Positions 7,638 to 17,867 are shown, counted from the first letter of the stretch. The stretch is DNA of 64,000 nt from Arcobacter venerupis (GCF_013201665.1 NZ_CP053840.1:1736001-1800000); one strand, 5' to 3'. The notes: generated by a model not told the origin, from the sequence alone. A program made the numbers and translations.

Positions 7638-8675
7638 TTATTTTATATTTACTGTTTGTTTTGATTTAATTAAATGATAAGTAGTTAAAAGAAGTAAAAT
7701 CAAAGTTGCAATTTGAGTTAAAACTGAACTCTCTTCACTAATTGTATTAAAATTCAAAATATTTAAATCTGAAAAATACATATCAAATAAAAAACCAAAT
7801 AATAATGACAATATTGCAATAGTTGCAATATATATTATTAAAGAAGTTTTTCCAAGAAGTTTATATACAACACTCATAGTAACAGCACTTGTTGCAGGTC
7901 CTGCTGTTAAAAAAATAAATGCTGCTCCACCACTCATCCCACTTAACATTAAAGCAGCAGCAAGTGGCAAAGAAGCTGTCGCACAAACATATAAAGGCAT
8001 AGAAAATAAAATAATTACAATATATGTTAAAAATTGATTTTCAAATAGTAGAGAACTATACTCTTTTGGAACAAAAGTAGTAAAAATAGAACCTAAAATA
8101 AGTCCAATAAATAAAGGTTTTACCATATCTTTTGCTAAAGTTATATAAGCATATTCAAAAACTTCTTTTATTGAAAAAAATTTTTTTTCTTCTTTTGAAG
8201 AACTGCAAGAACAATGACAAGAACAAGATGATTCTTCTTTAATTTCATCTGTTTTTTTACTATCTTTTTCTACAAAGTTCTGAATTAACCCCACCATAAT
8301 TGCAATTATAATAGAAGAAACAACTCTAAAAATAGTAAAAATTAATCCAAAAAATGAGAATGTTGCTAAAATAGAATCTACACCAGTAATTGGAGTAGAG
8401 ATTAAAAAACTCTGAACGGCACCTTTACTTGCACCCTCTTTTCTCAAACTTTGAGCTAGAGGAATAACGGAACATGAACAAACAGGAAGTGGTATTCCAA
8501 AAAGTGTAGCTTTAATAACTGAACCTATAGAGCTTTTTCCTAAATGTTTTGAGATAAAATCATCAGGAACTAATTGTTTTAAAATACCAGCTAACAACAA
8601 TCCAACTAATAAATAAATTGACATTGCATCTAAAAGTAATAAAAAATTATTTGCTAAGAGTTCAAATTTTTCCAT
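7638..8675 (-). CDS. SO_0444-type heavy-metal efflux permease (DUF318/ArsP-like)
   Basis: The 345-residue membrane protein has about eight hydrophobic helices in two halves. The first half contains GIPLPVCSCSVIPLAQSLRK (Cys66, Cys68), and the second has PLYVCATASLPLAAALMLSG and TAGPATSAVT. This is the layout of the YraQ/ArsP permease superfamily, and the CSC motif fits the SO_0444 Cu/Zn efflux branch. The cytoplasmic loop between halves carries a Cys/His cluster, CSCHCSC at 151-157, a probable metal-binding loop. It is immediately downstream of rmuC (stop and start adjacent) and converges with moeA. The substrate metal is inferred, not shown. Confidence 0.82.
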   Translation of the reverse strand: MEKFELLANNFLLLLDAMSIYLLVGLLLAGILKQLVPDDFISKHLGKSSIGSVIKATLFGIPLPVCSCSVIPLAQSLRKEGASKGAVQSFLISTPITGVDSILATFSFFGLIFTIFRVVSSIIIAIMVGLIQNFVEKDSKKTDEIKEESSCSCHCSCSSSKEEKKFFSIKEVFEYAYITLAKDMVKPLFIGLILGSIFTTFVPKEYSSLLFENQFLTYIVIILFSMPLYVCATASLPLAAALMLSGMSGGAAFIFLTAGPATSAVTMSVVYKLLGKTSLIIYIATIAILSLLFGFLFDMYFSDLNILNFNTISEESSVLTQIATLILLLLTTYHLIKSKQTVNIK

Positions 8676-10127
8676 TTATTCTTCAATCAAAGTTTTTGTT
8701 GTAATTGATTTTTTTGGCTTAACACCAAGATCTATAAACTCTTCAGCTCTTTTTATTAAATTTGCATTTCCAGTACTTAATTTATTCATAGCACTATCAT
8801 AAGATTTTTGAGTTCTATTTAGATTTAAACCAATATCTTCAATATCTGCCACAAAACCTGCAAATTTATCATATAAATCAGCTGCTTTTTTAGAAATTAA
8901 TTGAGCATTTTCATTTTGGTGTTCATTTCTCCAAATATTTTCAATTGTTCGTAAAGTTACGTATAAAGTTGATGGAGAAACTAACATGATATTGTGTTCA
9001 AAAGCCATTTTGAATAAACTATCATCATTTGAAGTAGCTAGGATAAAAGCTCCCTCAATTGGAATAAATAATAAAACAAAATCTAAAGTACTAACACCTT
9101 CTAAAGCTTCATATTTTTTAGAACTTAATCCTTTTATATGTCCATTAATAGATTTAATCAAATCTTTACAAGCATTTTCTTTATGTGTTTTATCTTCTGT
9201 TTTACAATAAGCTAAATAAGCATTTAAAGACACTTTTGAATCAATAATAATATCTTTTTTAGATGGCAAATGCACAATCACATCAGGTTTAAGTCGTCTT
9301 CCATCTTCATCATTAAATGAACCTTGAACTGTATACTCTTTGCCTTCTCTCAAACCTGTTTGCTCTAAGATAGAAGATAAAATCATTTCTCCCCAATCAC
9401 CTTGAGTTTTATTTTGACCTTTAAGTGCTTTTGTTAAATTTACAGCATCAGTTGATATTTGGTTATTTAAATCTTTTAAATTTTTAATCTCTGTTAATAA
9501 TGTTGTTCTTTGAATTGTCTCTTCATTGTAAATTTCATTAACTCGTTTTCCAAATAAATCAAGTTGATCTTTAAATGAAGTTAAAACTTGTGTCAAATTT
9601 ACATTTGATTTTTTTTGATTTTCATCAAAAAGTTTATTTGCAAGATTTTCAAACTCTATTTTCATTTGTTGTTTTGATTCTTCTAAAAGAGTGATTTTTT
9701 CATTAAAATTTGACTCTCTAATTTCAAACTCTCGTACTAATTGTTTCTCTTTATTTTCAGAGAGTTTTGATAGATTTGATAATTTTAATTCATAAGTTGC
9801 TGTTACATTATCTATTATTTGATGAGAGTGTTTTTCAATAACTTTTAATTTATCTTCTAAACTCTCTTTTATTAGCTTTTTTTCTTCTTCTAATTTTCTA
9901 TTTGAAGTATTAAGAGTATTGATTTGACCTTCATAAGAGCTATGATTTAACTCTATTTTTTCATTTAATGCTTTTAGTTTTAGCAAAGCTTCATCTTGTA
10001 AATTTTTCAATTGATTTTCATATTTTTGTCTTGAAAATTGTAATATAATCAATAAACCCGATAAAATTGCAATTGATGCAATAATTATTGTTAAATAATT
10101 AACTTCAATAATTCCACTATTCAACAT
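8676..10127 (-). CDS. rmuC: RmuC family DNA recombination protein
   Basis: The 483-residue protein has an N-terminal membrane anchor (about 8-28), a long coiled coil (about 35-225), then the RmuC nuclease-like domain with QGDWGEMILSSILEQTGLREG, LKPDVIVHLPSKKDIIIDSK and LLFIPIEGAFILA. RmuC limits recombination between inverted repeats and is thought to be a PD-(D/E)xK-type nuclease: here E247 in GDWGEM, D in LKPDVIVHLP and DSK are visible. Its start overlaps the 3' end of the M48 protease gene by 11 bases and has AAAGGGG upstream. Confidence 0.9.
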   Translation of the reverse strand: MLNSGIIEVNYLTIIIASIAILSGLLIILQFSRQKYENQLKNLQDEALLKLKALNEKIELNHSSYEGQINTLNTSNRKLEEEKKLIKESLEDKLKVIEKHSHQIIDNVTATYELKLSNLSKLSENKEKQLVREFEIRESNFNEKITLLEESKQQMKIEFENLANKLFDENQKKSNVNLTQVLTSFKDQLDLFGKRVNEIYNEETIQRTTLLTEIKNLKDLNNQISTDAVNLTKALKGQNKTQGDWGEMILSSILEQTGLREGKEYTVQGSFNDEDGRRLKPDVIVHLPSKKDIIIDSKVSLNAYLAYCKTEDKTHKENACKDLIKSINGHIKGLSSKKYEALEGVSTLDFVLLFIPIEGAFILATSNDDSLFKMAFEHNIMLVSPSTLYVTLRTIENIWRNEHQNENAQLISKKAADLYDKFAGFVADIEDIGLNLNRTQKSYDSAMNKLSTGNANLIKRAEEFIDLGVKPKKSITTKTLIEE

Positions 10128-11364
10128 TAAATTCCCCTTTTAAAGCACTTTCTAAATCCATAGCATGAACATCATAACCTAACTCTTTAAATCTCTCAAT
10201 CAATGGTGGATGAGAATAATAAAAGAAAATATACATAGGATGTGAAAGTGGAAATGATTTATTTTCATTTGCTAATTTTAACAAGGCACTTACCAAATCC
10301 TCTTTTGTTGATAAATTTGAACCAAATTCATCAGCAGCATACTCATTATGTCTTGAAATCATAGAAATCAAAGGCATTAAGAAAAATGATAAAATTGGTG
10401 AAAAAATCATAAACACGGCAATAATCGCATAAGGTTCATTGTTTAATGATAAACCTAAAAATAGTTTATCTGGTAAATTTCCAAAAATTGCAAAAAATAC
10501 AAACATAACAACACCCATAATTCCGATATTTTTTATAATATCTCCATTTTTAAAGTGACCTAATTCATGCCCTAAAACGGCTAAAAGTTCATTATGAGTT
10601 AATTTTTCAACTAAAGTGTCAAATAGAACTACTCTTTTTGTAGCTCCAAGTCCACCAAAATAAGCATTTAATCTATTGTCTCTTTTACTAGCATCAACGC
10701 TGAAAACTCCACTACTTTTAAAGCCAACTTCATCTAAAAGATTTTCAATTTTTGATTCTAACTCTTTATCTTTTAATTTCTCAAATTTATCAAACATTTT
10801 ATCTCTAATTACTGGATAAAGCATGTTTATTAAAATAATAACTGCAAAAATAAATATAAATCCCCAAATCCACCAAGCTGAAAAACTATTTATAATAAAT
10901 GAAATTCCAGCAATTACAATTGATCCAAAAACTAAAAATAGAACTCCAGTTTTTAAAGTATCTTTTATAAACAAAGCTGGTGTCATATTTGAAAAACCAT
11001 ATTTTTTATTTAATTTAAATGTTGAATAAAGTTCAAAAGGAAGAGTCAAAACCCAATTTATAATAATAAACAAATCCACAAAAACAACTGCTTTTAACCA
11101 AAAAGAGTCTAATTGTACCAATGAATCTAAAAATGACAAACCAAAGCCAATCCATAAAATAAAAAGTATAAAATCATAAAATGATGAACAAATAGCTAGT
11201 TTTTCTTTTTCAATTGAGTAATTTGCAGCTTCAAGATATTTAGAAGAATCTAAAATAATAGGCTTTAAATTTTTTGCGTTTTTTATGTAACCAATTTGCA
11301 TAAATGATGTATAAGTGTTAAATACAAAATATAAACAAAAAGCTATAACAAATATTTCTAACAA
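10117..11364 (-). CDS. M48 family (Ste24-type) membrane zinc metalloprotease
   Basis: The 415-residue multi-pass membrane protease has about seven hydrophobic segments, the zinc-binding HELGH at 266-270, and a downstream third ligand in NEYAADEFGS. The overall arrangement, with an N-terminal CAAX_prot_N-like part (TLPFELYSTFKLNKKYGFSN), is that of Ste24/CAAX protease-1 proteins. In bacteria such enzymes act in membrane-protein quality control, not prenyl processing. The start is TTG at 11364 with AAAAGGAT at a proper distance. It is translationally overlapped with rmuC. Confidence 0.9.
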   Translation of the reverse strand: MLEIFVIAFCLYFVFNTYTSFMQIGYIKNAKNLKPIILDSSKYLEAANYSIEKEKLAICSSFYDFILFILWIGFGLSFLDSLVQLDSFWLKAVVFVDLFIIINWVLTLPFELYSTFKLNKKYGFSNMTPALFIKDTLKTGVLFLVFGSIVIAGISFIINSFSAWWIWGFIFIFAVIILINMLYPVIRDKMFDKFEKLKDKELESKIENLLDEVGFKSSGVFSVDASKRDNRLNAYFGGLGATKRVVLFDTLVEKLTHNELLAVLGHELGHFKNGDIIKNIGIMGVVMFVFFAIFGNLPDKLFLGLSLNNEPYAIIAVFMIFSPILSFFLMPLISMISRHNEYAADEFGSNLSTKEDLVSALLKLANENKSFPLSHPMYIFFYYSHPPLIERFKELGYDVHAMDLESALKGEFNVE

Positions 11365-11445
11365 GGCAATAATCCTTTTTTTATGATATTTTTTATTATT
11401 ATAATACTACTTTAATTCTTGGAAATATGTAAAATCTTCCCTAAA

Positions 11446-11910
11446 TCAAAGTGTATTTATAAAAGAAGTGAGTTCAGCTATTGTTTTTTTATCTTCACTT
11501 ATATAAACTAGCTCATAATTCTCTTCAAATGACTCTTTTGTCCAATTAATACTGCCAAAAATTGCAGTTTTCGAGTCAATTAATGCTAATTTTAAGTGCA
11601 TTTTATCTCTTACCAGAATTACTTTTATGTCATTCTTTTTTAGAAAATCGAAGATTTCTGAATCTTCTTTTACTTTTTTTGCATCAAGAAAAACACTAAC
11701 TTTAACTCCATTTTTTGAAGCTTCTACTAAATCTTTAGCAAACTTTTTATAAGAAAAATTATACATAGCGATTAATATTTCAGATTTTGCACTTGTAAGT
11801 GATTCGCTAATTTTGTCTTTAACCTCTTCACCTTGTTTTGGAAGAATATAAATCTCATTTGCAAATAGATTAATTACTAAAAAAATTGAAATAACAAATA
11901 TTTTTAACAC
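11446..11910 (-). CDS. Exported phospholipase D-like (single-HKD, Nuc-type) protein
   Basis: The 154-residue product has an N-terminal signal peptide (about 1-17, ending LFANE) and one HKD motif, His105-x-Lys107-(x4)-Asp112 followed by GSINWT. This is the compact one-motif form of the PLD superfamily, like the Nuc endonuclease, which dimerises to build the active site. It is probably periplasmic and acts on nucleic acid or phospholipid. It starts with GTG at 11910, preceded by AAGGAAATAAA, immediately behind ybgC. Substrate is unknown. Confidence 0.82.
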   Translation of the reverse strand: MLKIFVISIFLVINLFANEIYILPKQGEEVKDKISESLTSAKSEILIAMYNFSYKKFAKDLVEASKNGVKVSVFLDAKKVKEDSEIFDFLKKNDIKVILVRDKMHLKLALIDSKTAIFGSINWTKESFEENYELVYISEDKKTIAELTSFINTL

Positions 11911-11919
11911 TTTATTTCC

Positions 11920-12282
11920 TTATTCAAATATATCAAAAAATTCTAAAGGAATTTTTGAGGGTTTAAAGTTCTTTAGAAATGCTAATTTAATTGTAGCTTT
12001 AAATAAAAGTTCCTCATCTCTAAGAACTTCTTGATACATTACAATTGAAGCTGCTTTTCTTTCAACTAATTTTGTTTTAACTTCTAAAATATCACCAAAA
12101 ATAGCTGATTTAATATAATCAGCTTGCACACTTTTTACCACAAAAAAATCATCATTTTTATGAGGAGATAAACCCTTTTGAAAAAAAAGCTCAGACCTAG
12201 CTCTTTCACAAAAATTTAAATAATTAGCATAATAAACAACACCACCGCAATCTGTATCTTCATAATAGACTCTTATTTTCAC
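11920..12282 (-). CDS. ybgC: YbgC-type acyl-CoA thioesterase (hotdog fold)
   Basis: The product (about 120 residues) has VYYEDTDCGGVVYYANYL at the N-terminus, the 4-hydroxybenzoyl-CoA thioesterase signature with the catalytic Asp in EDTD, and FCERARSELF. YbgC hydrolyses short acyl-CoAs and is usually linked to the Tol-Pal system, though no tol genes are here. I chose GTG at 12282 because ATGGAG lies 6 bases upstream and the protein then starts MKIRVYYEDTD like its relatives; the ATG at 12294 has no ribosome binding site. The gene behind it encodes the exported PLD-like protein. Confidence 0.88.
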   Translation of the reverse strand: MKIRVYYEDTDCGGVVYYANYLNFCERARSELFFQKGLSPHKNDDFFVVKSVQADYIKSAIFGDILEVKTKLVERKAASIVMYQEVLRDEELLFKATIKLAFLKNFKPSKIPLEFFDIFE

Positions 12283-12392
12283 TAAAAACTCCATATATTT
12301 AACAATTAAGTTTATTTTACACTCTTAAGTGTAAAGATGATGTTAATTTTACTCTAACAAAAATATTGATTTTCCAATCATTCTTAGATTTA

Positions 12393-12419
12393 AAAGTTAA
12401 TTATGTTAAAATTAACTTT
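12393..12419. promoter_or_regulatory. Perfect 10-bp inverted repeat in a divergent promoter region
   Basis: AAAGTTAATT (12393-12402) and AATTAACTTT (12410-12419) form a perfect inverted repeat with a 7-base spacer, 29 bases before the GTG of the rightward gene at 12449 and in the spacer shared with ybgC. It could be an operator or the stem of a leader RNA. The arms are AT-only apart from one G/C each, so chance is not excluded. Confidence 0.35.
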
Positions 12420-12448
12420 CAAAATTTCGTATATTTCAAGGTGTATTT

Positions 12449-12838
12449 GTGTCAATTTTTGCTTTACAATCATTAGCAGGTGGATTTCTAGATGAAGATT
12501 TAGAACATTTTAATAAAAGATTTGATGATTGGTGTATTCAATTTGAAAGTTATGACGATGCTATGGATATAGTACAAACTCTTGAAAACCAAGAATCTAT
12601 AGATGTTGTTGAAATAACACCATTAAGTTATCCAAAATATTTTTTTACTAATTTACAAGGTACTATTTATGCCACACGACAGATTCAAGATAAAATTATT
12701 TGTGTTGTAGAACCAGTTATGGGTGCTAGTTTTAGAATTGCAATATGTGATCTTAAAACAAGTAATGTTAGACTAACAATGACTCACTATAAAAATATTC
12801 CAAGTATTGAAGGTGCTTTCGCTAATTTTGGAGAGTAA
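12449..12838 (+). CDS. Conserved-looking hypothetical protein (129 aa)
   Basis: I do not recognise this protein. It is soluble and mixed alpha/beta with Cys at about 28, 91 and 109, acidic at the N-terminus (LDEDLEHFNKRFDDW) and with no signal peptide. The GTG start at 12449 has CAAGG 8 bases upstream. It stands alone between ybgC (divergent) and a small gene (convergent). Codon use matches neighbours. An inverted repeat just upstream may control it. Confidence 0.65.
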   Translation: MSIFALQSLAGGFLDEDLEHFNKRFDDWCIQFESYDDAMDIVQTLENQESIDVVEITPLSYPKYFFTNLQGTIYATRQIQDKIICVVEPVMGASFRIAICDLKTSNVRLTMTHYKNIPSIEGAFANFGE

Positions 12839-12848
12839 TTATTCCCAC

Positions 12849-13055
12849 TTATACTTTCAAATCTAATTTTTCCAAAAGTTTTGGCATAACTTCACCTATT
12901 TGACTATATTTATAGTTAAAACTTTCTAGGACAATATCATATAATTTGTGATTTTTATATTTGTCATGCCATTGAGATTCTTTATTTTCATAAAAATTAT
13001 AATATTCAAATCTTAGTTTGTATGCTTGATTTAGTATTTCTTTGTAAGTATTCAA
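12849..13055 (-). CDS. Small hypothetical protein (68 aa)
   Basis: I do not recognise this gene. The product is rich in Tyr, Lys, Glu and Asn, predicted helical (MNTYKEILNQAYKLRFEYYN), with no membrane segment. It sits between the converging 129-residue gene and the chemoreceptor gene. The ribosome binding site is weak (AAGGAT about 13 bases before the ATG), so expression is less certain. Confidence 0.5.
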   Translation of the reverse strand: MNTYKEILNQAYKLRFEYYNFYENKESQWHDKYKNHKLYDIVLESFNYKYSQIGEVMPKLLEKLDLKV

Positions 13056-13118
13056 AAGTACAATCCTTTTTTTGTAAAAAGAATTGTAACTTAAGAAGAT
13101 TAAAATTTATAACTGACT

Positions 13119-15662
13119 TTAATCAGCACAATTAATTTCTCTAATTTTATTTAATAAATCAAAAACTATATCTATATTGTCTTCCATTATTTTTGTTGTA
13201 GAGAATATTTCTTCATTTTTTGATTTATTTGCATAGAGAGTCACTGTTTTTTGTACAAGTTCATGTACATTTTTATGTGCTATTTTTAAGTCATTCCACT
13301 CTTTTGTTTTTGCAAATGCTTTATTTTCATTTGCATCTAACCATTTTCCCAAATTACATTCATGGGCATTTTTAACTGCAAAATTAGAACCTTCTTTACA
13401 TAAAGCAAAATTCACATTTTTAAAACTAATATGATCAGATTTTAATCTATTAATATTAATAATTAAATTTGTATCACAAACCCGTTTATGGGCATTTCTA
13501 TCAAAACTTGTTTGATTTATTGTACTTTGTAATTGCTGTACTAAATTTGATGTTTTTACAGCCATATCATTTATATTTGAGGCTAGTGCTGCATTTTCTT
13601 GAGTTACTTGATCAAGTGAATTAACTGTATCATTTATTTGAGCCATTGCCATTTGTTGCTCTTTTGAAGCAGTTGTTACATCATCAATAAGTTTTATAGT
13701 TACTACAATATTTTCATTTAATTCAGTATATCCTTCAATCATTTCAGAAGTTATATTTTTCCCTTCTTTTGCTTTTATTGTTGCATTTGAAACTATTGTT
13801 TTAATCTCTTTAGCAGCTTCAGCACTTCTACTTGCTAAGTTTCGCACTTCTGCTGCAACTACAGCAAATCCTTTCCCTGCTTCACCAGCAGTTGCTGCTT
13901 CAACGGCTGCATTTAAAGAAAGAATATTTGTTTGGAAGGCAATTTGATCTATCACACTTATTGCATCATTTATTGCTAATACTTGGTTATTAATTTCATC
14001 CATTGAAGTAGCAGTTTTATAAGCTAATTCTTTTCCTGTATTACTTGATTTTGTAACATTTTTTGCATACAGTGCCATTTGAACTGCATTTTCACTACTT
14101 CTTGTTACAGTTGCTGAAATTTCTTCAATTGCAGCTGCTGTTTCTTCTAATGATGCTGCTTGTGTATTCGATGAATCACTAAGTTTTTTTGATGCATTTG
14201 TAAGTTCGCTTGAACTTGAAGATAATTCATTATTTGATTTTTCAATTAAACACATAATCTCATTTATTGAAGATTGAGTAACTTTTGTTCCACTTATTAA
14301 TGAAGCAATTATTCCTGTTACATTTTCAATATGTGGGATTTCATAATCATATTTTGCAGTTGATAAAGCGACTAATGCTCCACTTAAAATTGTAAGATTT
14401 TTTTGCATTCGTTCAATCATATTATTAATTTCATTTACTAAAGAATCAACACCCAAAGAATGAGCTTTCCCTTTGATTCTATCATTTAATAATCCAGCAT
14501 TTACTTTTGCAATTATTTGTCTTGATTCATCTATTACTAGCTGATCAACAATTAATCCTTCTTCAATAGAATCTAAATAATTATTGAAACTATTTACAAC
14601 ATCACCTATTTCATCATTTGATTTTACTTCTATTCTTGTGCTTTGAGATAAACTATGAGAACTAATTGAATTGATTGAATTTTTAAGATTTAATATTGGA
14701 GCTAAAATATAATTTTTCATATTTACCAATGAAATAATCATTGTAATAGTTAAAGCAATAAATAAAATAATTAAAGCAACCCAAATAATATATGAAGCAT
14801 GATTAATAGCATTTTGAACAATTTCAATTGGTTTTGCGATTAATGTAATTCCTAATTTTTTACCTGCAAAATCTGTAACATCAGTATAAGAGTAGAAATA
14901 TTTATCCGTAATCAAATATTTACTGCTTAGAAGTTCTTTAAAATTAATTTTTTTAGCATCTTCTAAAAAATCTTTATTTATAAATTTTTGAGAAATTAGA
15001 TAATTATTTAATTTATCCTCTTCTTTTATTTTTACTGTTGCTAATGAGCTATCCATTAATAATAAAAATGCTTTATTCTCTTTATCAAATGAAGTTGCAA
15101 CAGAATTAATTCCTTGCATAAACTCTAAAGAACCAACATGATTTTTATTCACATCAAAAATAGGTACAACTGAACGAATACTTAGTCCTGCATTTCCTAT
15201 TTCGAAACTATTTACTGCAATCTTTTCAGCATTTACTTTTACAACACTTGCTCTAAATGAACTTAAATCATCACCAAATTTTGTTGGTGTCCATGAACGT
15301 AAAAATGAGTGATTATCTTTTGTATGTAAATGAACTTGAATATTTTTAAAAGGAGTGAAATCTTTCATACTTTGTGATAGATTTGCTAAAGTATTTATTG
15401 CTAAATCTCTATTATTTGTAGCCAATGATTCCCTTATTGAAGAATCATTAGCTATAGAAATTGCATTAGAAATTCCAGCTTCCAATTTTGCTTCTATTTT
15501 AAGATTTGATAATGAGTTTAACTCTATAGTTACATCATTATAAACCTCTTTAGTCAAATCATTTTTATACTTTGTTAATACAAAGTACCCGATTACTAAA
15601 ACTAATATAGTAACTATTACATTTATTAATGTAAATTTTTTTCCTATTGTAAGGTCTTTCAT
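13119..15662 (-). CDS. Methyl-accepting chemotaxis protein with C-terminal CZB zinc-binding domain
   Basis: The 847-residue chemoreceptor has a transmembrane helix at about 10-29, a periplasmic Cache-like domain (about 40-285, with [19 protein letters not shown] typical of dCache_3-like sensors), a second helix at about 290-312, a HAMP region, and a signalling domain with the hairpin tip [20 protein letters not shown]. The C-terminus (about 727-847) is a chemoreceptor zinc-binding domain with all four expected ligands: His744, Cys769 (in HECNLGKW), His796 and His800. CZB domains bind zinc and can report hypochlorous acid or zinc. The same protein may thus sense both a periplasmic ligand and cytoplasmic zinc/oxidants. 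Single gene; no chemotaxis kinase nearby. Confidence 0.92.
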   Translation of the reverse strand: MKDLTIGKKFTLINVIVTILVLVIGYFVLTKYKNDLTKEVYNDVTIELNSLSNLKIEAKLEAGISNAISIANDSSIRESLATNNRDLAINTLANLSQSMKDFTPFKNIQVHLHTKDNHSFLRSWTPTKFGDDLSSFRASVVKVNAEKIAVNSFEIGNAGLSIRSVVPIFDVNKNHVGSLEFMQGINSVATSFDKENKAFLLLMDSSLATVKIKEEDKLNNYLISQKFINKDFLEDAKKINFKELLSSKYLITDKYFYSYTDVTDFAGKKLGITLIAKPIEIVQNAINHASYIIWVALIILFIALTITMIISLVNMKNYILAPILNLKNSINSISSHSLSQSTRIEVKSNDEIGDVVNSFNNYLDSIEEGLIVDQLVIDESRQIIAKVNAGLLNDRIKGKAHSLGVDSLVNEINNMIERMQKNLTILSGALVALSTAKYDYEIPHIENVTGIIASLISGTKVTQSSINEIMCLIEKSNNELSSSSSELTNASKKLSDSSNTQAASLEETAAAIEEISATVTRSSENAVQMALYAKNVTKSSNTGKELAYKTATSMDEINNQVLAINDAISVIDQIAFQTNILSLNAAVEAATAGEAGKGFAVVAAEVRNLASRSAEAAKEIKTIVSNATIKAKEGKNITSEMIEGYTELNENIVVTIKLIDDVTTASKEQQMAMAQINDTVNSLDQVTQENAALASNINDMAVKTSNLVQQLQSTINQTSFDRNAHKRVCDTNLIININRLKSDHISFKNVNFALCKEGSNFAVKNAHECNLGKWLDANENKAFAKTKEWNDLKIAHKNVHELVQKTVTLYANKSKNEEIFSTTKIMEDNIDIVFDLLNKIREINCAD

Positions 15663-15744
15663 TTTAATCCTTATTCCAAAATAGCGTTATTTTAGTATTT
15701 TATTATAAAAATAAAGATTAAAATTTGTATAAAACATTATAAAT

Positions 15745-16764
15745 TTATCCCATTGGATATAAAATTTCTTTCTGAATATTTTCAATTTTTGATAATAATT
15801 CATCATCAATTTTAAATTTAAATGCAGCTAATGATTCATCTAATTGATTAAGAGTTCTAGCTCCAATAATCGTAGAAGCAACAAAATCAAAATGCTTAGA
15901 ATAAGCAACAGCTAATGTTACAGGTGAAATACCATATTCACGAGCTAGTTCAATATATTTTGCAGTTGCTGCAATTGTTTTATCATTTACAAATCTTGTA
16001 GCTTGGGCTTGAACTCTTGGATTTTCATGTCTCATATATGCTGTAAATCTAGCATCTTCAGGATAAAAAGCATTATTATATTTTCCACTTAAAACTCCTC
16101 CACCAATTGGAGAATATGGAAGTAAAGAGATATTCTCTTTTTTACAAACTGTTGATAATTCATCTAAAAATCTAGGATTTAAAAGTGAAAAATTATTTTG
16201 AATAGATTCAAATCTAGCTAAATTTTTATTTTTTGAAGTTTCATTTGCTTTTGTAAGACCATAAGCTGTGTCATTTGAACTTCCAATATATCTTACTTTT
16301 CCTTCACGAACTAACTCATCAAAAGCTTTTAAAGACTCTTCAATTGGCACAATAGTATCAGGCCAATGCATTTGATAAAGATCAATATAATCTGTATCAA
16401 GTCTTTTTAAACTTCCCTCAACTGCTCTTTTAATGTGAAAAGAATCAATTGCAGTTAAGCCATGACGAGTTGGTGGAACAAACCATCCTGATGCTGCTCC
16501 ACTTACTTTTGTAGCAAGAATTATAGAATCTCTTGGCTTTGTTTTTAACCACTCACCAACGATTAATTCAGTTGTTCCCTCATAAGATTTTTTTGGTGGA
16601 ACTGGATAAATCTCAGCTGTATCATAAAAATTTATTCCACTATCATATGCTTTATCTAAAATTTTAAAAGCTTCTTGTTTTGATGCACTTGAACCAAAAG
16701 TCATAGTTCCCATACAAATTGAACTAACTCGAAGTCCACTTCTTCCTATATATCTAAAATCCAT
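15745..16764 (-). CDS. Aldo/keto reductase (Tas/YajO-like)
   Basis: The 339-residue NADPH-dependent oxidoreductase shows the aldo/keto reductase tetrad: Asp and Tyr in NFYDTAEIYP, Lys in ILATKVSG and His in LYQMHWPD. The Gly-rich GIGG-type loop is SPIGGGVLSGKY and the NADP-binding segment is STIIGARTLNQLDESL. The substrate is unknown; family members reduce aldehydes and ketones formed under stress. The ATG at 16764 has AAGGAT 7 bases upstream. It lies behind the SLAC1-family gene on the same strand. Confidence 0.9.
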   Translation of the reverse strand: MDFRYIGRSGLRVSSICMGTMTFGSSASKQEAFKILDKAYDSGINFYDTAEIYPVPPKKSYEGTTELIVGEWLKTKPRDSIILATKVSGAASGWFVPPTRHGLTAIDSFHIKRAVEGSLKRLDTDYIDLYQMHWPDTIVPIEESLKAFDELVREGKVRYIGSSNDTAYGLTKANETSKNKNLARFESIQNNFSLLNPRFLDELSTVCKKENISLLPYSPIGGGVLSGKYNNAFYPEDARFTAYMRHENPRVQAQATRFVNDKTIAATAKYIELAREYGISPVTLAVAYSKHFDFVASTIIGARTLNQLDESLAAFKFKIDDELLSKIENIQKEILYPMG

Positions 16765-16830
16765 AATATATCCTTCATATTTTTAATAGAAAAATATTAT
16801 AACTATTTTAAGAAAAATACAAATTAAATA

Positions 16831-17808
16831 TTACTCCATTATACAAATTTCTTTTTTATTCATATGTATTATTGTTTGTCTTGCAACTAAAATAATTATT
16901 ATAGTTGTTATAGCCATTAAAAAATATGATAATACTGCATAAAAGAATTTTGATGATAATTCATACATTAAAATTGTTGCAAGAGTAATAGCAGCCATAG
17001 GAAAAGTAAATGCCCACCAAGATATAAAGAATTTTATTTTAATAAAGTTTTTATACATTACAAAAACTAAAATTGTAAAAAATAATCCCAAATTAAATAG
17101 AATCTGTGCAAAGAAATCTAAATGTCCAGTTAATTTTATATATGAAATAAATCCAATTGCAGGAGGTGCAATAAGTATAAAAAGTGTTGGCATAAATTTT
17201 GGCATAAACTGCGCATGAAAAATGATTCTATTTAAAATTATTGCAAATAAAATAATCCAAAAGAAAATACCAATTGAAAAATAAAAGTACAATACTGCAT
17301 CATCAACAAAACCCTTTCCAGCTATTGGAACAAGTAAATTTCCAACAATTGGAATAAACCAAGCAGGATTTGAGTGTTGCATTTCAAGATTATTATTTAT
17401 CCAAAATCTAATCGTATAAAAAGTGAAAAATATATGTAAAAATGCACCAATAACAAATAATACTTGAGATATTTCATCAATATTATGTCTATAAACCATT
17501 GATAAAAGTAGTGTTGAAATAGAAGAAGCAGCAAAAAAGTTAATACGTACAGGATGAGAAAACTCTTTTTTTACTTCATCTTTATATTTTATTATTTTTA
17601 AAATATAAAAATATGAAACTGTAAGAAATACTATAGTTGTAAGTACTATCATAATTATTGAAATAAAAGCAGGTAAATGTAAAACTTCACTACCTCTTCT
17701 ATAAACCAAAGTTAACCCAGCAAGTCCCATAATAGTTGCAAACATCATTATTGGAAAAAATTGTAGCCTATTTGAAGGAATTGATTTAATTGATTCTTGT
17801 TCTTGCAT
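16831..17808 (-). CDS. SLAC1/TehA-family anion channel or transporter
   Basis: The 325-residue protein is almost entirely hydrophobic with about ten transmembrane segments. The start RLQFFPIMMFATIMGLAGLT and the segment HSNPAWFIPIVGNLLVPIAG are characteristic of the TDT/SLAC1 family, whose bacterial members (TehA) are anion channels linked to tellurite resistance and plants' SLAC1 carry nitrate/chloride. The ATG is preceded by AGGAT. It may be read with the aldo/keto reductase. The transported ion is not predictable. Confidence 0.85.
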   Translation of the reverse strand: MQEQESIKSIPSNRLQFFPIMMFATIMGLAGLTLVYRRGSEVLHLPAFISIIMIVLTTIVFLTVSYFYILKIIKYKDEVKKEFSHPVRINFFAASSISTLLLSMVYRHNIDEISQVLFVIGAFLHIFFTFYTIRFWINNNLEMQHSNPAWFIPIVGNLLVPIAGKGFVDDAVLYFYFSIGIFFWIILFAIILNRIIFHAQFMPKFMPTLFILIAPPAIGFISYIKLTGHLDFFAQILFNLGLFFTILVFVMYKNFIKIKFFISWWAFTFPMAAITLATILMYELSSKFFYAVLSYFLMAITTIIIILVARQTIIHMNKKEICIME

Positions 17809-17867
17809 TATTAAATCCTATTAAGAATAATTTATTATAATTAGAAAAAATTTATAAAGGCAAGTTT

